A stretch of 64,000 nucleotides of DNA from Acidobacteriota bacterium (GTDB lineage Bacteria > Acidobacteriota > Terriglobia > Bryobacterales > Bryobacteraceae), in assembly GCA_014584705.1 (NCBI GenBank), contig JACTMJ010000009.1, positions 216,928-280,927 on the forward strand, read 5' to 3'. Each line of letters begins with the position of its first letter. Within the stretch, counting starts at the first letter, position 1. The notes beneath the pieces were generated by a model. It made no database searches. It had not been told where the DNA came from and saw only the letters and a program-made list of their open reading frames with translations. The position numbers and the translations under genes were made by a program. Of this stretch, positions 53,124 to 63,160 are shown one piece after another.

Positions 53124-53774
53124 ATGGCGGCCATTGTCAGTGAATCCATTACGCTTCGGACCTACCCGTTTGGCGAATCGGACCTGGTGGTGAGTTTTCT
53201 CACTCGCGACAAGGGGAAGCTTCGGGGAGTGGCCAAACGCGCGCGTAAACCGAAGAGTCCGTTTGGCGCCGGGCTGGAGCGGCTGTGCTGCTCTCGCATG
53301 ACTTATTACCAGCGCGAAAACCGGGAACTCGTTACGTTGAGCGGGTGCGAAATTATCCACTCACCGTTTTCTCTGGCCGGTGACTACGCTTCGGCGCTCA
53401 CGCTCGATTTTATGGCGGAAGTGGCTGAATGCCTGTTGCCTCCGGCATCGGCGGACGACCGGTTCTACCGGCTGATTCTATCGGTCACGAACCACCTGGA
53501 GGGCCGGAAAGAAGGGGCGATCTGGCGAGCCCTGACTTACTTCGCGTTCTGGGCGGTGAAGCTTTCGGGATTTCTGCCGGAGTTGCGGGTGTCTGAGGAT
53601 TCCGTGGCGCTGGCTCGGGAAATGGCCGCCCAACCGGTGGAAGCCGTACGGCCCGAAGCATGGGTGAGAGGAGCGAACGCGGACTTGCGGCGCTTTCTGA
53701 TCCATGAAATTGAGATGCATGCCGAACGGCGGCTACTTACGGCGCCTCTGGTGGAGGCATTAGCGAATCACTGA
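53124..53774 (+). CDS. recO: DNA repair protein RecO
   Basis: 216 residues from the ATG at 53124. It helps load RecA with RecR. N-terminal OB fold with AIVSESITLRTYPFGESDLVVSFLTRDKGKLRGVAKRARKPKSPFGAGLERL (family signature), then a helical domain. The zinc-finger cysteines found in many RecO proteins are absent, and the protein is slightly shorter than E. coli RecO (242). The frame is open much further upstream, but that part overlaps the methylase gene in another frame and is not protein-like. Confidence 0.93.
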   Translation: MAAIVSESITLRTYPFGESDLVVSFLTRDKGKLRGVAKRARKPKSPFGAGLERLCCSRMTYYQRENRELVTLSGCEIIHSPFSLAGDYASALTLDFMAEVAECLLPPASADDRFYRLILSVTNHLEGRKEGAIWRALTYFAFWAVKLSGFLPELRVSEDSVALAREMAAQPVEAVRPEAWVRGANADLRRFLIHEIEMHAERRLLTAPLVEALANH

Positions 53775-53843
53775 GTGAAAGCGGGCCGGGCTGCCCGGTG
53801 AGGGTTCGACGGGGACGCCCGGAGGCGCCCTCAATCCTGTGTT

Positions 53844-54785
53844 ATGGATTCATCATCGACGATTTCCTACCAAGATTTGATCTTTCGCCTGAAGCGATTC
53901 TGGGCGGAGAAGGGCTGCATCATCCAGGAACCGTTTGACCTGGAAGTGGGCGCGGGCACGATGTGCCCGGAGACGTTCTTGCGCGTGCTGGGTCCTGAGC
54001 CGTATAACGTCGCTTATGTGCAGCCCAGCCGCAGGCCCGCCGACGGCCGCTACGGTGATAACCCCAACCGCCTCTACAAGCACATGCAGTTTCAGGTGAT
54101 CCTGAAACCAACACCGGCAGACATCATGGAGATGTATCTCCAGAGTTTAGAGGCGCTTGGGATTGATTTGTCAAAGCATGACATTAAGTTCGAAGAGGAC
54201 AATTGGGAGTCTCCTACCCTGGGCGCGTGGGGGATCGGCTGGCAGGTGATGCTGGACGGTTTGGAGATCACGCAGTTCACGTATTTCCAGCAGTGCGGCG
54301 GATACGATCTGGACCTGATTCCGGTGGAACTTACGTACGGGCTGGAACGCCTGACGGCCTTTCTGCAGGGAGTGGAGAGCGTCTACGACATCACCTGGAC
54401 ACCCGGTTTCAGCTACCGGGCCGTGCGCCACGCGGACGAGTTGCAGAGCTCCGTTTATAACTTCGAGATGGCCGATATCGGCGCGCTCTGGAAGTTGTTC
54501 GAGATTCACGAGGCGGAAGCACAGCGGCTGATCGACATCTTCCCGGACTTTCCGGAGCGGAAGCGTTTCCCGGTGCTGAGCGCGTATGAGCAAGTGCTGA
54601 AGTGCTCGAACCTTTTCAATCTGCTGGATGCGCGCGGCGCGATCAGCGTCACCGAACGGGTGGCCGTGATCGGACGGGTGCGAAAGATTGCCGTGAATGT
54701 GGCGAGACTATGGATGGAGCAACAATTCGGCACGCCCGACGGTGATGCGATTCCGGGCGCGAATGCGAAGGAGGTGGCTGCCTGA
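53844..54785 (+). CDS. glyQ: Glycyl-tRNA synthetase alpha subunit
   Basis: 313 residues. Class II catalytic subunit with [63 protein letters not shown] and the [15 protein letters not shown] motif 3 region. The stop TGA overlaps the glyS ATG by one base. Two-subunit GlyRS is the bacterial form. I saw no T-box leader in the 69 bases upstream. Confidence 0.98.
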   Translation: MDSSSTISYQDLIFRLKRFWAEKGCIIQEPFDLEVGAGTMCPETFLRVLGPEPYNVAYVQPSRRPADGRYGDNPNRLYKHMQFQVILKPTPADIMEMYLQSLEALGIDLSKHDIKFEEDNWESPTLGAWGIGWQVMLDGLEITQFTYFQQCGGYDLDLIPVELTYGLERLTAFLQGVESVYDITWTPGFSYRAVRHADELQSSVYNFEMADIGALWKLFEIHEAEAQRLIDIFPDFPERKRFPVLSAYEQVLKCSNLFNLLDARGAISVTERVAVIGRVRKIAVNVARLWMEQQFGTPDGDAIPGANAKEVAA

Positions 54786-56806
54786 TGCTGCCCTTTCTGC
54801 TCGAAATCGGTACCGAAGAAATCCCGGATTGGATGATCCCCGGGGCGCTCGAACACCTCGAAAAGCTCTTCACGGAATTGCTGGCCAAGCATCGGCTTTC
54901 GCATGAAGCGCTTGAGCTCGACGCCACGCCACGCCGGCTGGTGGTGCGCTGCAAAGGGATTGACCCGATGCAGAAGGCTTCTGAGAGCCTGGTGACCGGG
55001 CCGCCGGTGAGCGCTGCTTTCAAGAATGGAGAACCCACCCCGGCGGCGCATGCGTTCGCGAAAAAGATGAACACGGATGTGGCTTCGCTCGCGCGGGAGA
55101 CTACGCCGAAGGGTGAGTATCTCGCGTTCACGCAGCGCATCGAAGGGGCACCGGCGGCGAGCATTCTCGCCGAGGCGCTGCCCGGGTTGATTCTCTCAAT
55201 TCCATTCCCGAAGAACATGGTCTGGGCCGGGAAGGGAACCAGCCGCTTTATCCGCCCGATTCGCTGGCTGGTGGCGCTGCTCGGCGAGGAGGTGGTGCCG
55301 TTCGCCATCGAAGGCGTACGCAGCGGAAACCGGACGGAGGGGCACCGGCGGTTAGGCAAGCGCGGCTTGGCGGTGAACTGTTCGAACTATGAGGGAACGC
55401 TGCGCGAGAATGGCGTGATTCTCCGGGCCGAGGAGCGCCGCAAGCGAATCGTCGAAGGCGCGGAAGCAGTGACTGCGGCGAAGGGCGTGAAGGTATCACT
55501 CGACCCGGAATTGCTCGAAACGCTGGTCTACATTACTGAATTCCCGACCGCCATCCTCGGAAGCTTCGCGGAGGAGTATCTCTCCCTGCCGGAGGAAGTG
55601 CTGATCACCGTGATGCGGCACCACCAGAAGTATTTCGCCGTACACCGTCCGGATAGAACGCTGGCGCCGCACTTTGTGGCGGTGATGAACACGGCGGCTG
55701 ACCCGGATGGGCTGGTGGTGAGCGGCAATGAACGCGTGCTGCGCGCCCGATTCAATGACGCCCGGTTCTTCTGGGATTTCGATCAGAAAACGACACTGGC
55801 CGGGCGGGTGGAATCTCTTGGCGCGGTCACCTTCCATGCGAAGCTTGGCAACTATCTGGAAAAGACCAACCGCACCCGCGAACGGATCGCCCGGCTTGCG
55901 GCTCTGGTTGGTGTTGACGCCGCGGAGGCAGAGCGCGCCGCGCTGCTTGCCAAGTGCGACCTCACGACGGAACTCGTGAAGGAGTTCACGGAGTTGCAGG
56001 GCGTGGTGGGCGGGCTCTATGCCCGGCACCAGGGCGAACCGGAGAGTGTTGCGCGGGCGATTTACGACCAGTACAAGCCGGTAAGCATGGAGGGAGAGAT
56101 CCCCGCCACGCTGCTGGGGCAGTTGCTCTCACTGGCGGACAAGGCCGACACGCTCGCGAGCTGTTTTTCGATCGGGCTGATTCCCAAGGGTTCGAGTGAT
56201 CCGTTCGCGTTGCGGCGGGCCGCGCAAGGGGTGGTGCGCATTCTGGCGGAATCCGAGGCGACAATCCCGCTCGATGTCTTCCATGGCGAGGATGCAGCGC
56301 TGACGGAATTTTTCAAAGACCGCGTCCGGTATTATTTCCGCGATGTGCGCGGCTTCGCCTATGACGAAGTGAATGCCGTGATGGCGGCGGGCTTCGCGGA
56401 TTTGAAGGACGCGGGGAGCCGGCTGGCGGCGTTGCGCGAAGTGCGCCCCACGGAGAATTTCGAACCCATTGCGGCCAGCTTCAAGCGGATCAAGAACATC
56501 CTGAGGCAGGCGGAATTCGCGGGCGGCGCGGTGGCTTCGGAGTTGCTGACGGAAGCGGCCGAACGCGCGCTTCATGACGAGTTTTTGCGTGTGCGCGGTG
56601 GCGTCCATCGCATGCGCGAAGAAAGAAATTACCGCGGAGCGCTGGCGGAGATCGCCAGCTTGCGCCCCGCGGTGGACGCATTTTTTGACCAGGTTCTGGT
56701 GAACGCCAATGAGGAAAACGTCAGGCGCAACCGGCTTGGTTTATTACACCAGTTGCTCACGGAGCTTTCGTCGATCGCCGATTTCTCAGAGATCGTCACC
56801 CGGTGA
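54785..56806 (+). CDS. glyS: Glycyl-tRNA synthetase beta subunit
   Basis: 673 residues. Binds tRNA-Gly and completes the alpha2-beta2 enzyme. Start LPFLLEIGTEEIPDWMIPGALEHL, then KNMVWAGKGTSRFIRPIRWLVALLG, VMRHHQKYFAVH, ARFNDARFFWDFD, a central HD-like region and a DALR anticodon-binding domain at the C-terminus (ERALHDEFLRVRGGVHRM... VNANEENVRRNRLGLLHQL). It is directly coupled to glyQ. Confidence 0.98.
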   Translation: MLPFLLEIGTEEIPDWMIPGALEHLEKLFTELLAKHRLSHEALELDATPRRLVVRCKGIDPMQKASESLVTGPPVSAAFKNGEPTPAAHAFAKKMNTDVASLARETTPKGEYLAFTQRIEGAPAASILAEALPGLILSIPFPKNMVWAGKGTSRFIRPIRWLVALLGEEVVPFAIEGVRSGNRTEGHRRLGKRGLAVNCSNYEGTLRENGVILRAEERRKRIVEGAEAVTAAKGVKVSLDPELLETLVYITEFPTAILGSFAEEYLSLPEEVLITVMRHHQKYFAVHRPDRTLAPHFVAVMNTAADPDGLVVSGNERVLRARFNDARFFWDFDQKTTLAGRVESLGAVTFHAKLGNYLEKTNRTRERIARLAALVGVDAAEAERAALLAKCDLTTELVKEFTELQGVVGGLYARHQGEPESVARAIYDQYKPVSMEGEIPATLLGQLLSLADKADTLASCFSIGLIPKGSSDPFALRRAAQGVVRILAESEATIPLDVFHGEDAALTEFFKDRVRYYFRDVRGFAYDEVNAVMAAGFADLKDAGSRLAALREVRPTENFEPIAASFKRIKNILRQAEFAGGAVASELLTEAAERALHDEFLRVRGGVHRMREERNYRGALAEIASLRPAVDAFFDQVLVNANEENVRRNRLGLLHQLLTELSSIADFSEIVTR

Positions 56807-56815
56807 GAATCTGAT

Positions 56816-56831
56816 CCCCTCTTGCGAGGGG
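56816..56831. other. Hairpin in the glyS-ppdK gap
   Basis: CCCCTC-TTGC-GAGGGG forms a perfect 6-bp stem 10 bases after the glyS stop. There is no T tract, so it is not a clear terminator. It may be an attenuating or stabilising element for the ppdK message, whose ribosome-binding site (AAGGAG) lies about 55 bases on. Confidence 0.5.
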
Positions 56832-56897
56832 TCTGAAGCCGGAGGATACGGGCGCCGGCAGATCTTCGCTCGTTTCAAGTAAGGAGATTCATTCGCG

Positions 56898-59639
56898 ATG
56901 AAGCAATACGTCTATTCCTTCGGTAAGACCACCGATGGCGACGGAAAGATGAAGAACACCCTTGGCGGCAAGGGCGCGGGCCTGGCCGAGATGGCGCTGG
57001 CCGGTATGCCGGTGCCTCCCGGATTCACCGTGGTCACCGAAGTCTGCAACCTCTATTTCGACAACGGCAAGAAAGTTCCGGCCGAAGTCGACAAGCAGAT
57101 GGTGGCGAAACTCAAGGTGCTGGAGAACGAGATCGGGCAGAAGCTGGGCGACAGGAAGAACCCGCTGCTGCTGAGCGTCCGCTCCGGCGCGCGCGTCTCC
57201 ATGCCCGGCATGATGAACACGATTTTGAACCTCGGGCTGAACGACGAAACCACGGCGGGGCTGGCCGCGAAGACCGGCAACGGGCGATTCGCCTACGACT
57301 GCTACCGGCGCTTCATTCAGATGTTCGGCGAGGTGGCCTTCCACATCGATATGGAGAAGTTTGACCATATCTTCGACGAACAGAAGAAGAAGGCCCGGAC
57401 GAAGCTCGATACCGATCTGAGCGAGGCCGATCTGAAGCAGGTGGTGGAGAACTACAAGAAGCTCTTCAAGAAGGAAATCGGTCGCGAATTCCCGCAGGAC
57501 CCGATGGAGCAGCTCACGCGCGCTCGCGATGCCGTTTTTGAAAGCTTCTTCACGCCCAAGGCGATCTACTACCGCAAGATGAACAGGCTGCCCGACGACA
57601 TGGGCACCGCCGTGAACATTCAGGCGATGGTGTTCGGCAACATGGGGGAAACCTCGGGAACCGGCGTGGGCTTCACGCGGAACCCGGCCACCGGGGAGCA
57701 CAAGTTCTACGGCGAATTCCTGATGAACGCACAGGGCGAAGACGTGGTGGCGGGTATCCGCACGCCGCAGCCGATCGCGCAGCTTCATGAAATCATGCCG
57801 GCTGCTTATAACGAGCTGGTAGAAATTACCACGCGCCTCGAAAAGCACTACCGCGACATGCAGGATTTCGAGTTCACCGTTCAGGAAGAAAAGCTCTACA
57901 TGCTGCAGACTCGCAGCGGCAAGCGGACCGGCCCGGCGGCGGTACGCATCGCGGTGGAGATGTGCGAAGAGGGCATGATCACGAAAGAGGAAGCGGTGAT
58001 GCGCGTCGAGCCCGACCAGCTCGATCAACTGCTGCACCCGCTGCTCGAGAAGGGTTCGCTCAAGAATCTGACGCTCATCGGTACCGGTCTGGCGGCATCG
58101 CCTGGCGCGGCCGTGGGCAAGGTGGTGTTCGATTCCGATCACGCCGTTCACCTTTCCAACGAAACGCCGCTGATTCTGGTCCGCAAGGAGACCTCGCCGG
58201 ATGATATTCACGGCATGGACGTGTCGAAGGGCATTGTCACCATGGTGGGCGGCCTCACGAGCCACGCAGCCGTTGTGGCACGCGGCATGGGCAAGCCTTG
58301 TATCGTCGGCGCCAGCAGCCTCAAGGTTGATGAGAAAAAGCACGTTCTAACAACGACTGTGAACGGCAAGACCGTCACGGTGAAGGAAGGCGACTGGCTC
58401 TCGATCGATGGCACCACGGGCGATGTCTATGTGGGCCAGGCGTCCACCGTCGATCCCGATACGAAGTCGGGCTTCCTGGCAAAGTTCATGAAGTGGGTGG
58501 ACGAATCGCGCGGCGATTTCAACGTGCGTACGAATGCGGAAACGCCGCGTGACGCAAAGAAGGCGCGCGAGTTCGGCGCGGAAGGCATTGGTCTCTGCCG
58601 CACGGAGCACATGTTCTTCGAAGACGGCCGCGTGGAGCATGTCCAGGCGATGATTCTGGCGAAGGACGAGCCGAGCCGCCGCAAGGCTCTCAGCAAGTTG
58701 CTGCCGATGCAGCGCAGGGATTTCGAGCAGCTGTTCAACACGATGGACGGCTACCCGGTGGTCATCCGCACCCTCGATCCGCCGCTGCACGAGTTCCTGC
58801 CCAAGCGGGAGCAGTTGATGGTGGATTTGTGCCGGCTTCCGCACGCCACGATCAAAGAGAAGCGGGAACTTGCCGCGACTTATAACGTGGAAGTGAAGGA
58901 GCTTAAGACTCACCTGCCCACGCTGCTGAACCGGGTGGAAGAACTGCACGAGTTCAACCCGATGCTGGGGCATCGCGGCTGCCGTCTGGGCATCACCTAT
59001 CCCGAGATCACCGAAATGCAGGCACGTGCGATCTTCGAGGCGGCCGTGAAGGTCTTCAAGAAGGGCAAGGTGGTGATCCCCGAGGTGATGATCCCACTCG
59101 TGGGCAACGTGAAGGAACTCGAGAACCAGAAGGCGATCGTCGTGAACGTGGCCGAGGACGTCATCGGGAAAGCCGGGCTCAGCGGCAAGCTGAAGTACCT
59201 GGTGGGCACGATGATTGAGATTCCTCGTGCGGCTCTGACCGCGGACCAGATCGCGAAGGAAGCCGAGTTCTTCAGCTTCGGCACGAACGACCTGACGCAG
59301 ACGACGCTGGGTATTTCGCGCGACGACTACATGAAGTTCTCGAAGCACTATGAGGACCTCAAAATCTTCGCGGCCGACCCCTTCGCCGTGCTTGACCAGG
59401 GCGGTGTTGGCCTGCTGGTGCAGCAGGCGGTGAAGCTTGGCCGGGAAGCGCGTCCGGACCTCGAAGTGGGCATCTGCGGCGAGCATGGCGGCGAGCCTTC
59501 GAGCGTGGCCTTCTGTTACAACGTGGGCATGGATTACGTCTCCTGTTCCCCGTATCGCGTGCCCATCGCCCGGCTGGCGGCGGCGCAGGCGGCCATTCGC
59601 AAGAACAAGTCCGGCGTTCAGGTGGCGAGCACGGTCTAG
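56898..59639 (+). CDS. ppdK: Pyruvate, phosphate dikinase
   Basis: 913 residues. It interconverts pyruvate, ATP and phosphate with phosphoenolpyruvate, AMP and pyrophosphate. N-terminal ATP-grasp (YSFGKTTDGDGKMKNTLGGKGAGLAEMALAGMPVPPGFTVVTEVC), central phospho-histidine domain with MVGGLTSHAAVVARGMGKPCIVGASSL, and a C-terminal PEP/pyruvate barrel (MLGHRGCRLGITYPEI, FSFGTNDLTQTTLGISRDD, GICGEHGGEPSSVAF with its catalytic Cys). Probably gluconeogenic, matching the acetate-activating acsA in this window. A strong terminator follows. Confidence 0.98.
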   Translation: MKQYVYSFGKTTDGDGKMKNTLGGKGAGLAEMALAGMPVPPGFTVVTEVCNLYFDNGKKVPAEVDKQMVAKLKVLENEIGQKLGDRKNPLLLSVRSGARVSMPGMMNTILNLGLNDETTAGLAAKTGNGRFAYDCYRRFIQMFGEVAFHIDMEKFDHIFDEQKKKARTKLDTDLSEADLKQVVENYKKLFKKEIGREFPQDPMEQLTRARDAVFESFFTPKAIYYRKMNRLPDDMGTAVNIQAMVFGNMGETSGTGVGFTRNPATGEHKFYGEFLMNAQGEDVVAGIRTPQPIAQLHEIMPAAYNELVEITTRLEKHYRDMQDFEFTVQEEKLYMLQTRSGKRTGPAAVRIAVEMCEEGMITKEEAVMRVEPDQLDQLLHPLLEKGSLKNLTLIGTGLAASPGAAVGKVVFDSDHAVHLSNETPLILVRKETSPDDIHGMDVSKGIVTMVGGLTSHAAVVARGMGKPCIVGASSLKVDEKKHVLTTTVNGKTVTVKEGDWLSIDGTTGDVYVGQASTVDPDTKSGFLAKFMKWVDESRGDFNVRTNAETPRDAKKAREFGAEGIGLCRTEHMFFEDGRVEHVQAMILAKDEPSRRKALSKLLPMQRRDFEQLFNTMDGYPVVIRTLDPPLHEFLPKREQLMVDLCRLPHATIKEKRELAATYNVEVKELKTHLPTLLNRVEELHEFNPMLGHRGCRLGITYPEITEMQARAIFEAAVKVFKKGKVVIPEVMIPLVGNVKELENQKAIVVNVAEDVIGKAGLSGKLKYLVGTMIEIPRAALTADQIAKEAEFFSFGTNDLTQTTLGISRDDYMKFSKHYEDLKIFAADPFAVLDQGGVGLLVQQAVKLGREARPDLEVGICGEHGGEPSSVAFCYNVGMDYVSCSPYRVPIARLAAAQAAIRKNKSGVQVASTV

Positions 59640-59669
59640 CGCGCGTCCATCGCGAATCTAACGAAAACA

Positions 59670-59704
59670 GGGCGGCTCACTCATGGTGGGCCGCCCTTTT
59701 GTTT
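59670..59704 (+). terminator. Intrinsic terminator after ppdK
   Basis: GGGCGGCTCAC, a 5-base TCATG loop, then GTGGGCCGCCC forms an 11-bp stem with one G-T pair, followed at once by TTTTGTTT. It begins 31 bases after the ppdK stop and is a textbook rho-independent terminator. Confidence 0.95.
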
Positions 59705-59770
59705 GCTGGCCCGACGCCTCTCCTGCCCCGGGCGCCATAGCCAGACGGCGCGAAGCGTTATGCTACACGA

Positions 59771-60910
59771 ATGTGGAATTCTCCGGCCCGCGTTGCCGTT
59801 CTGGGTATTGCCTTCGTCATCCTATTCCAGTGGTTCGTGGTGCAAGGTATGGGCGGCAATTGGACCATGTGGTTCTATAGCGGCTCCAAGTACCCACCGC
59901 CGCCGGATCTCGTGGGAACGATGTACCAGTTCCCCAATTCCCTTGGGTTTGACGGCCAGTTCTACTACTACATTGCGCGCGATTTTACGAACGCGCGGGA
60001 CACTAGCGCATACGTCGATTTTCCACCGATGCGTTGGATGCGCGCGCTCATTCCGGGCGGTGCGGCCGCACTGGCATTTAGCAACCCGGATCGCGTGATT
60101 TACTCGTATATCGGGATCGTTTGGGGCTTGTGTGCGTTCGGCATCTGGTTGGCCGCGAGGATCTGTCTCCATTGGGGTTACCCGCCCTTCGCGGGATTGA
60201 GCTTTCTGGCTATCCCGGCCGTGCTGGTGAGCCTGGACCGCATGATGACCGATATCGCACTTGTAGTGGCGCTGTTGCTATTCGTGTACGGCATGCAGAG
60301 GGAGAAGCCGGCGTGGGTCTATGCGGCGCTTGTACTTGCCCCACTGGCAAGAGAAACGGGGCTGGCTCTGGCTGGAGGGTGGGTGCTCTACCAGGCGTGG
60401 CGTCGCGAGTGGAAGGCCGCGCTTTTCGGTTGTCTGGCGACAGTGCCGTTCCTGGGTTGGATCACATTCGTGATTGCGAAGTTCGGGAGTGGCGGAGCGT
60501 TCTTTCTGGGGTCGCCCTTCAGCGGGATCGTTCACCGGCTGCTCACGCCCGTGATCTACGATGCTCCCTCGGCGGGCCTCCGGCTGGCTGCGATTACCGA
60601 CTACATTGGGATCCTCGGGGTGGCTGCTTCGTTCGTACTCGCCATCGTGCTCTTCGTGCGGGGGGAGCGCTCCGTGCTGATGTTCTGTGCCATCGTCTAC
60701 ACGCTTGGGATCGCGTGCTTCGTCAAGGAAGACATGTGGGGAGAGGCGTATAGCTACGTGCGCACGGGTGGTCCGGTGGCTCTGATGCTGGCTTTGCTCG
60801 GTGCGGAGCGGCGATGCTGGTGGTTGGTGGCCCCGATGCTACTCGCCTTGCCGCGCATCGCGCTCCAGTACGGACTGGTTAGCTGGACAGCGCTGAAAGG
60901 GTGGATCTGA
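59771..60910 (+). CDS. Polytopic membrane protein, GT-C-like surface glycopolymer formation family
   Basis: 379 residues with about nine or ten membrane helices. The first periplasmic loop contains FDGQFYYYIARDFTNARDTSAYVDFPPMRWMRALIP, typical of the AZOBR_p60025-like 'cell surface glycopolymer formation' family and of GT-C glycosyltransferases, which place acidic residues in this loop. PLARETGLALAGGWVL is another family feature. Likely uses a lipid-linked sugar donor to build a surface polymer. It stands alone after the ppdK terminator, convergent with the next operon. Confidence 0.75.
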   Translation: MWNSPARVAVLGIAFVILFQWFVVQGMGGNWTMWFYSGSKYPPPPDLVGTMYQFPNSLGFDGQFYYYIARDFTNARDTSAYVDFPPMRWMRALIPGGAAALAFSNPDRVIYSYIGIVWGLCAFGIWLAARICLHWGYPPFAGLSFLAIPAVLVSLDRMMTDIALVVALLLFVYGMQREKPAWVYAALVLAPLARETGLALAGGWVLYQAWRREWKAALFGCLATVPFLGWITFVIAKFGSGGAFFLGSPFSGIVHRLLTPVIYDAPSAGLRLAAITDYIGILGVAASFVLAIVLFVRGERSVLMFCAIVYTLGIACFVKEDMWGEAYSYVRTGGPVALMLALLGAERRCWWLVAPMLLALPRIALQYGLVSWTALKGWI

Positions 60911-60952
60911 GAGCGAACCGAATCGCGCGGGCAAACGAGTATTGCGCCAGCG

Positions 60953-62602
60953 TTAGGGATACGGCTCGCTGTAGGCGTAAAACGATTGGCGCTGGTTGCG
61001 AAGATCCCAGGCGTAGCTCAGGCGAATCTCGGTTCCGCCGGGCGTGGAGGCGATCCACTGCAGACCGGCATCGTATTGGATCTTTCGCGCGCCGAAGCGA
61101 TGGTTGGGGTCGCGAACCCATGCGGCGTCGAGAAAGGGCGCAACGGAAAGAGTGACGATGCCCATCCGAATGAGGGTCTTTCGCACTTCGAGATTCGCGG
61201 CGAGATAGCGATCTCCGTAGAGCGCGCTGCCCTTGTGTCCATGGCTGGTGCCAATGTGTCCGCGAAGAGGCACGGTGCCATCGCGCTCCATCCCAATACT
61301 GAACAATTCCGGGAGCGCTGGCCTCCCGCGGAGAGTGCCGGCTGCCACGCGCAGGCTCGTGCGCCCATCCTCGCTGCTCGCGGCCGGAGACCAGGCGAGC
61401 GTGAGCGCGCCTTCCGCCCGCACGACATTGGAAGCAACTGCGAGATAGCGCTCAAAGGAACCATTCGCGCTGGCGGTAGCGACGATGCGGCGGAGGGGGT
61501 TGCGGTAAATGTCGCTTTCGATCGAGTGCGCATAGCGAACGGATGTGCCACTTGGGAGGAGCGATGTTTTGTCCTTCGCCGATGGAGTCAGGATGGTGGC
61601 GTTTGCAAAGGAGCGGTTCGCGAAGGAGAGCCGGTTGGCCCAGGTGGTCTTCGAACCCAATACCGCGGAGATGGCGAGTCCGGCTTCCGCCCGGCGGTAG
61701 AGAAAGGATTGGTCCACGCGCCGGCTCTCCGCATCCAACGCCTGCCAGTATTCGTGACGCGCGTCGCCATCAACACGCACGCGCCAGCCGGCTCTGCCCG
61801 CGAGCGGCATCGCCGTCTCCATCCAAATTCGCCGTTTGCGGGCATCCCAGCGCAGCATGGAGTTCCAGCTCCAAGCGCGCCGGCCGATGTTTGGCATCTG
61901 AATGTGCAGCGTCTGGTAGCCCAGGCCCCGCGCGAGCATCAACAGGGAAGCTACCCGGTTGCGTCCGAGAGCCGGGCGCTCCACACATTGGATATGTGCG
62001 TGGTAGCGGTCGTCTCCCGCAAGTTCAAGCAGCATACGGCTGCTGCCGCAAACGCCAAGCAGCGCCGTGACGCGTTCGGCGCGAAGCATGCTGTTGCGGG
62101 TGAGGATGCGGCCGAAAGCAAAGGCAACCGCGTCGCTGGCGAGGCTCGTTCGCAGGATGCCGTTGAGGCCGGTATCGCCCGGCGCATCCGCGAGAACCGG
62201 TTTGCCGATGGGGTTCCATAAGGCGAGGGCAGCCTCCGCGTTGCCATCCAGGAGGTATAACGTGCCCAGGAATTCGCTTACATAGGGGTCCGCCGATCGC
62301 AGGCGGCGGGCGCGGTGAAGGAGGCGCTTCGCCTCGGTATTGTGCTTCTCGAGGAGTGCAATTCCGGCGAGTTCGGTGGGGAAGCGTGGGTCCTCGGGAT
62401 GCGCGTGCGCGCCTGTCTGAAGGATGGTTCGCGCGGCGGCAAGATCCCCGGTCTTGGCAGCCTGGAGCGCACGCTCCAGCACTTGTTCGGCGGAAGGGGC
62501 AACGGGCCGCGGGGCGGGCTGGCCAAAGGCGGCAATCACGCACAGGCACACGGTACACAGCCAGATGAGAGCGGCTTGGCAGAAATCAATGCCGATTCTC
62601 AT
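60953..62602 (-). CDS. Exported TPR protein with a C-terminal outer-membrane beta-barrel-like region
   Basis: 549 residues from the ATG at 62602. Signal peptide (ALIWLCTVCLCVIAAFG), then TPR-like helices to about residue 150 (ERALQAAKTGDLAAARTILQTGAHAHPEDPRFPTELAGIALLEKHNTEAKRLL). The rest is rich in alternating polar/hydrophobic strands (SVRYAHSIESDIYRN, KIQYDAGLQWIAS, GTEIRLSYAWDL...), as in surface antigen/BamA-like barrels. It follows a C39-like peptidase gene with a 4-base overlap, in a PA2779/PA2778-type locus. Function not known. Confidence 0.7.
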   Translation of the reverse strand: MRIGIDFCQAALIWLCTVCLCVIAAFGQPAPRPVAPSAEQVLERALQAAKTGDLAAARTILQTGAHAHPEDPRFPTELAGIALLEKHNTEAKRLLHRARRLRSADPYVSEFLGTLYLLDGNAEAALALWNPIGKPVLADAPGDTGLNGILRTSLASDAVAFAFGRILTRNSMLRAERVTALLGVCGSSRMLLELAGDDRYHAHIQCVERPALGRNRVASLLMLARGLGYQTLHIQMPNIGRRAWSWNSMLRWDARKRRIWMETAMPLAGRAGWRVRVDGDARHEYWQALDAESRRVDQSFLYRRAEAGLAISAVLGSKTTWANRLSFANRSFANATILTPSAKDKTSLLPSGTSVRYAHSIESDIYRNPLRRIVATASANGSFERYLAVASNVVRAEGALTLAWSPAASSEDGRTSLRVAAGTLRGRPALPELFSIGMERDGTVPLRGHIGTSHGHKGSALYGDRYLAANLEVRKTLIRMGIVTLSVAPFLDAAWVRDPNHRFGARKIQYDAGLQWIASTPGGTEIRLSYAWDLRNQRQSFYAYSEPYP

Positions 62603-63150
62603 GGCGGAGGCAAGGCGAGCAGCGCCCAGCGCTGCGAGGCGGCCCACTGCTGCTCGAACTCCGCGCGATCGAGCGCGCGATAGGGTCTCACGGCAGGGTC
62701 ATGGAGCAACACCTGCGCGGCGCTCACGCCGCTCAGCACCACATAGTGCAACTGGCGCTGCCCTTGCGGACGCAGAGCAACAATCAGGGGGCGGCCCTTG
62801 CCGACGTGCTCAGACAAATCCGCCCACTCTCCCCGGAAGGCGTAGACGCGGAACCCCTCGCGTTGAAGATAGCGTTCCATTTCCGCGGCGGGGGTGCCGT
62901 TGGCCTTGCGCGAATACACGGCCTTATGAATGGCCATCACATCGCCCGCGGATGCGTCGCGCGGGGCGTAGCCGTGCTGTTTCCACCAACCCATCACCAT
63001 GGCGATGGCCGCGGAACCGCAGCCCTCCTTCACTTGAGAAGTGAATGGAATGTCCAGGCGAAGCCCCGTACCCGCCGGGGGCGCCGCGAGTGCGATTGGC
63101 GCCGTGGACAGGGCGGCAACGAGCAGAAAGAATGCCACGAGCAGCGGCAT
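62599..63150 (-). CDS. Exported C39-like (PA2778-type) cysteine peptidase
   Basis: 183 residues. A signal peptide (LLVAFFLLVAALSTAPIALA) precedes a papain-like domain. The nucleophile Cys is in SQVKEGCGSAAIAMVMGWW and the catalytic His in QRQLHYVVLSGVSAAQVLLHDP. The PA2778 family joins this domain to TPRs; here the TPR part is a separate downstream gene. The N-terminal leader-peptide processing role of true bacteriocin C39 peptidases is not implied. It is 10 bases after the PA2779-like gene. Confidence 0.82.
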   Translation of the reverse strand: MPLLVAFFLLVAALSTAPIALAAPPAGTGLRLDIPFTSQVKEGCGSAAIAMVMGWWKQHGYAPRDASAGDVMAIHKAVYSRKANGTPAAEMERYLQREGFRVYAFRGEWADLSEHVGKGRPLIVALRPQGQRQLHYVVLSGVSAAQVLLHDPAVRPYRALDRAEFEQQWAASQRWALLALPPP

Positions 63151-63160
63151 GGCATGAGCC

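Noticed and set aside
53775..53843. T-box riboswitch ahead of glyQ
   Set aside because: Only 69 bases are available, with no specifier-loop or T-box-like sequence.
56889..59486. Two long minus-strand frames over ppdK
   Set aside because: His/Leu-rich shadows of a conserved gene.
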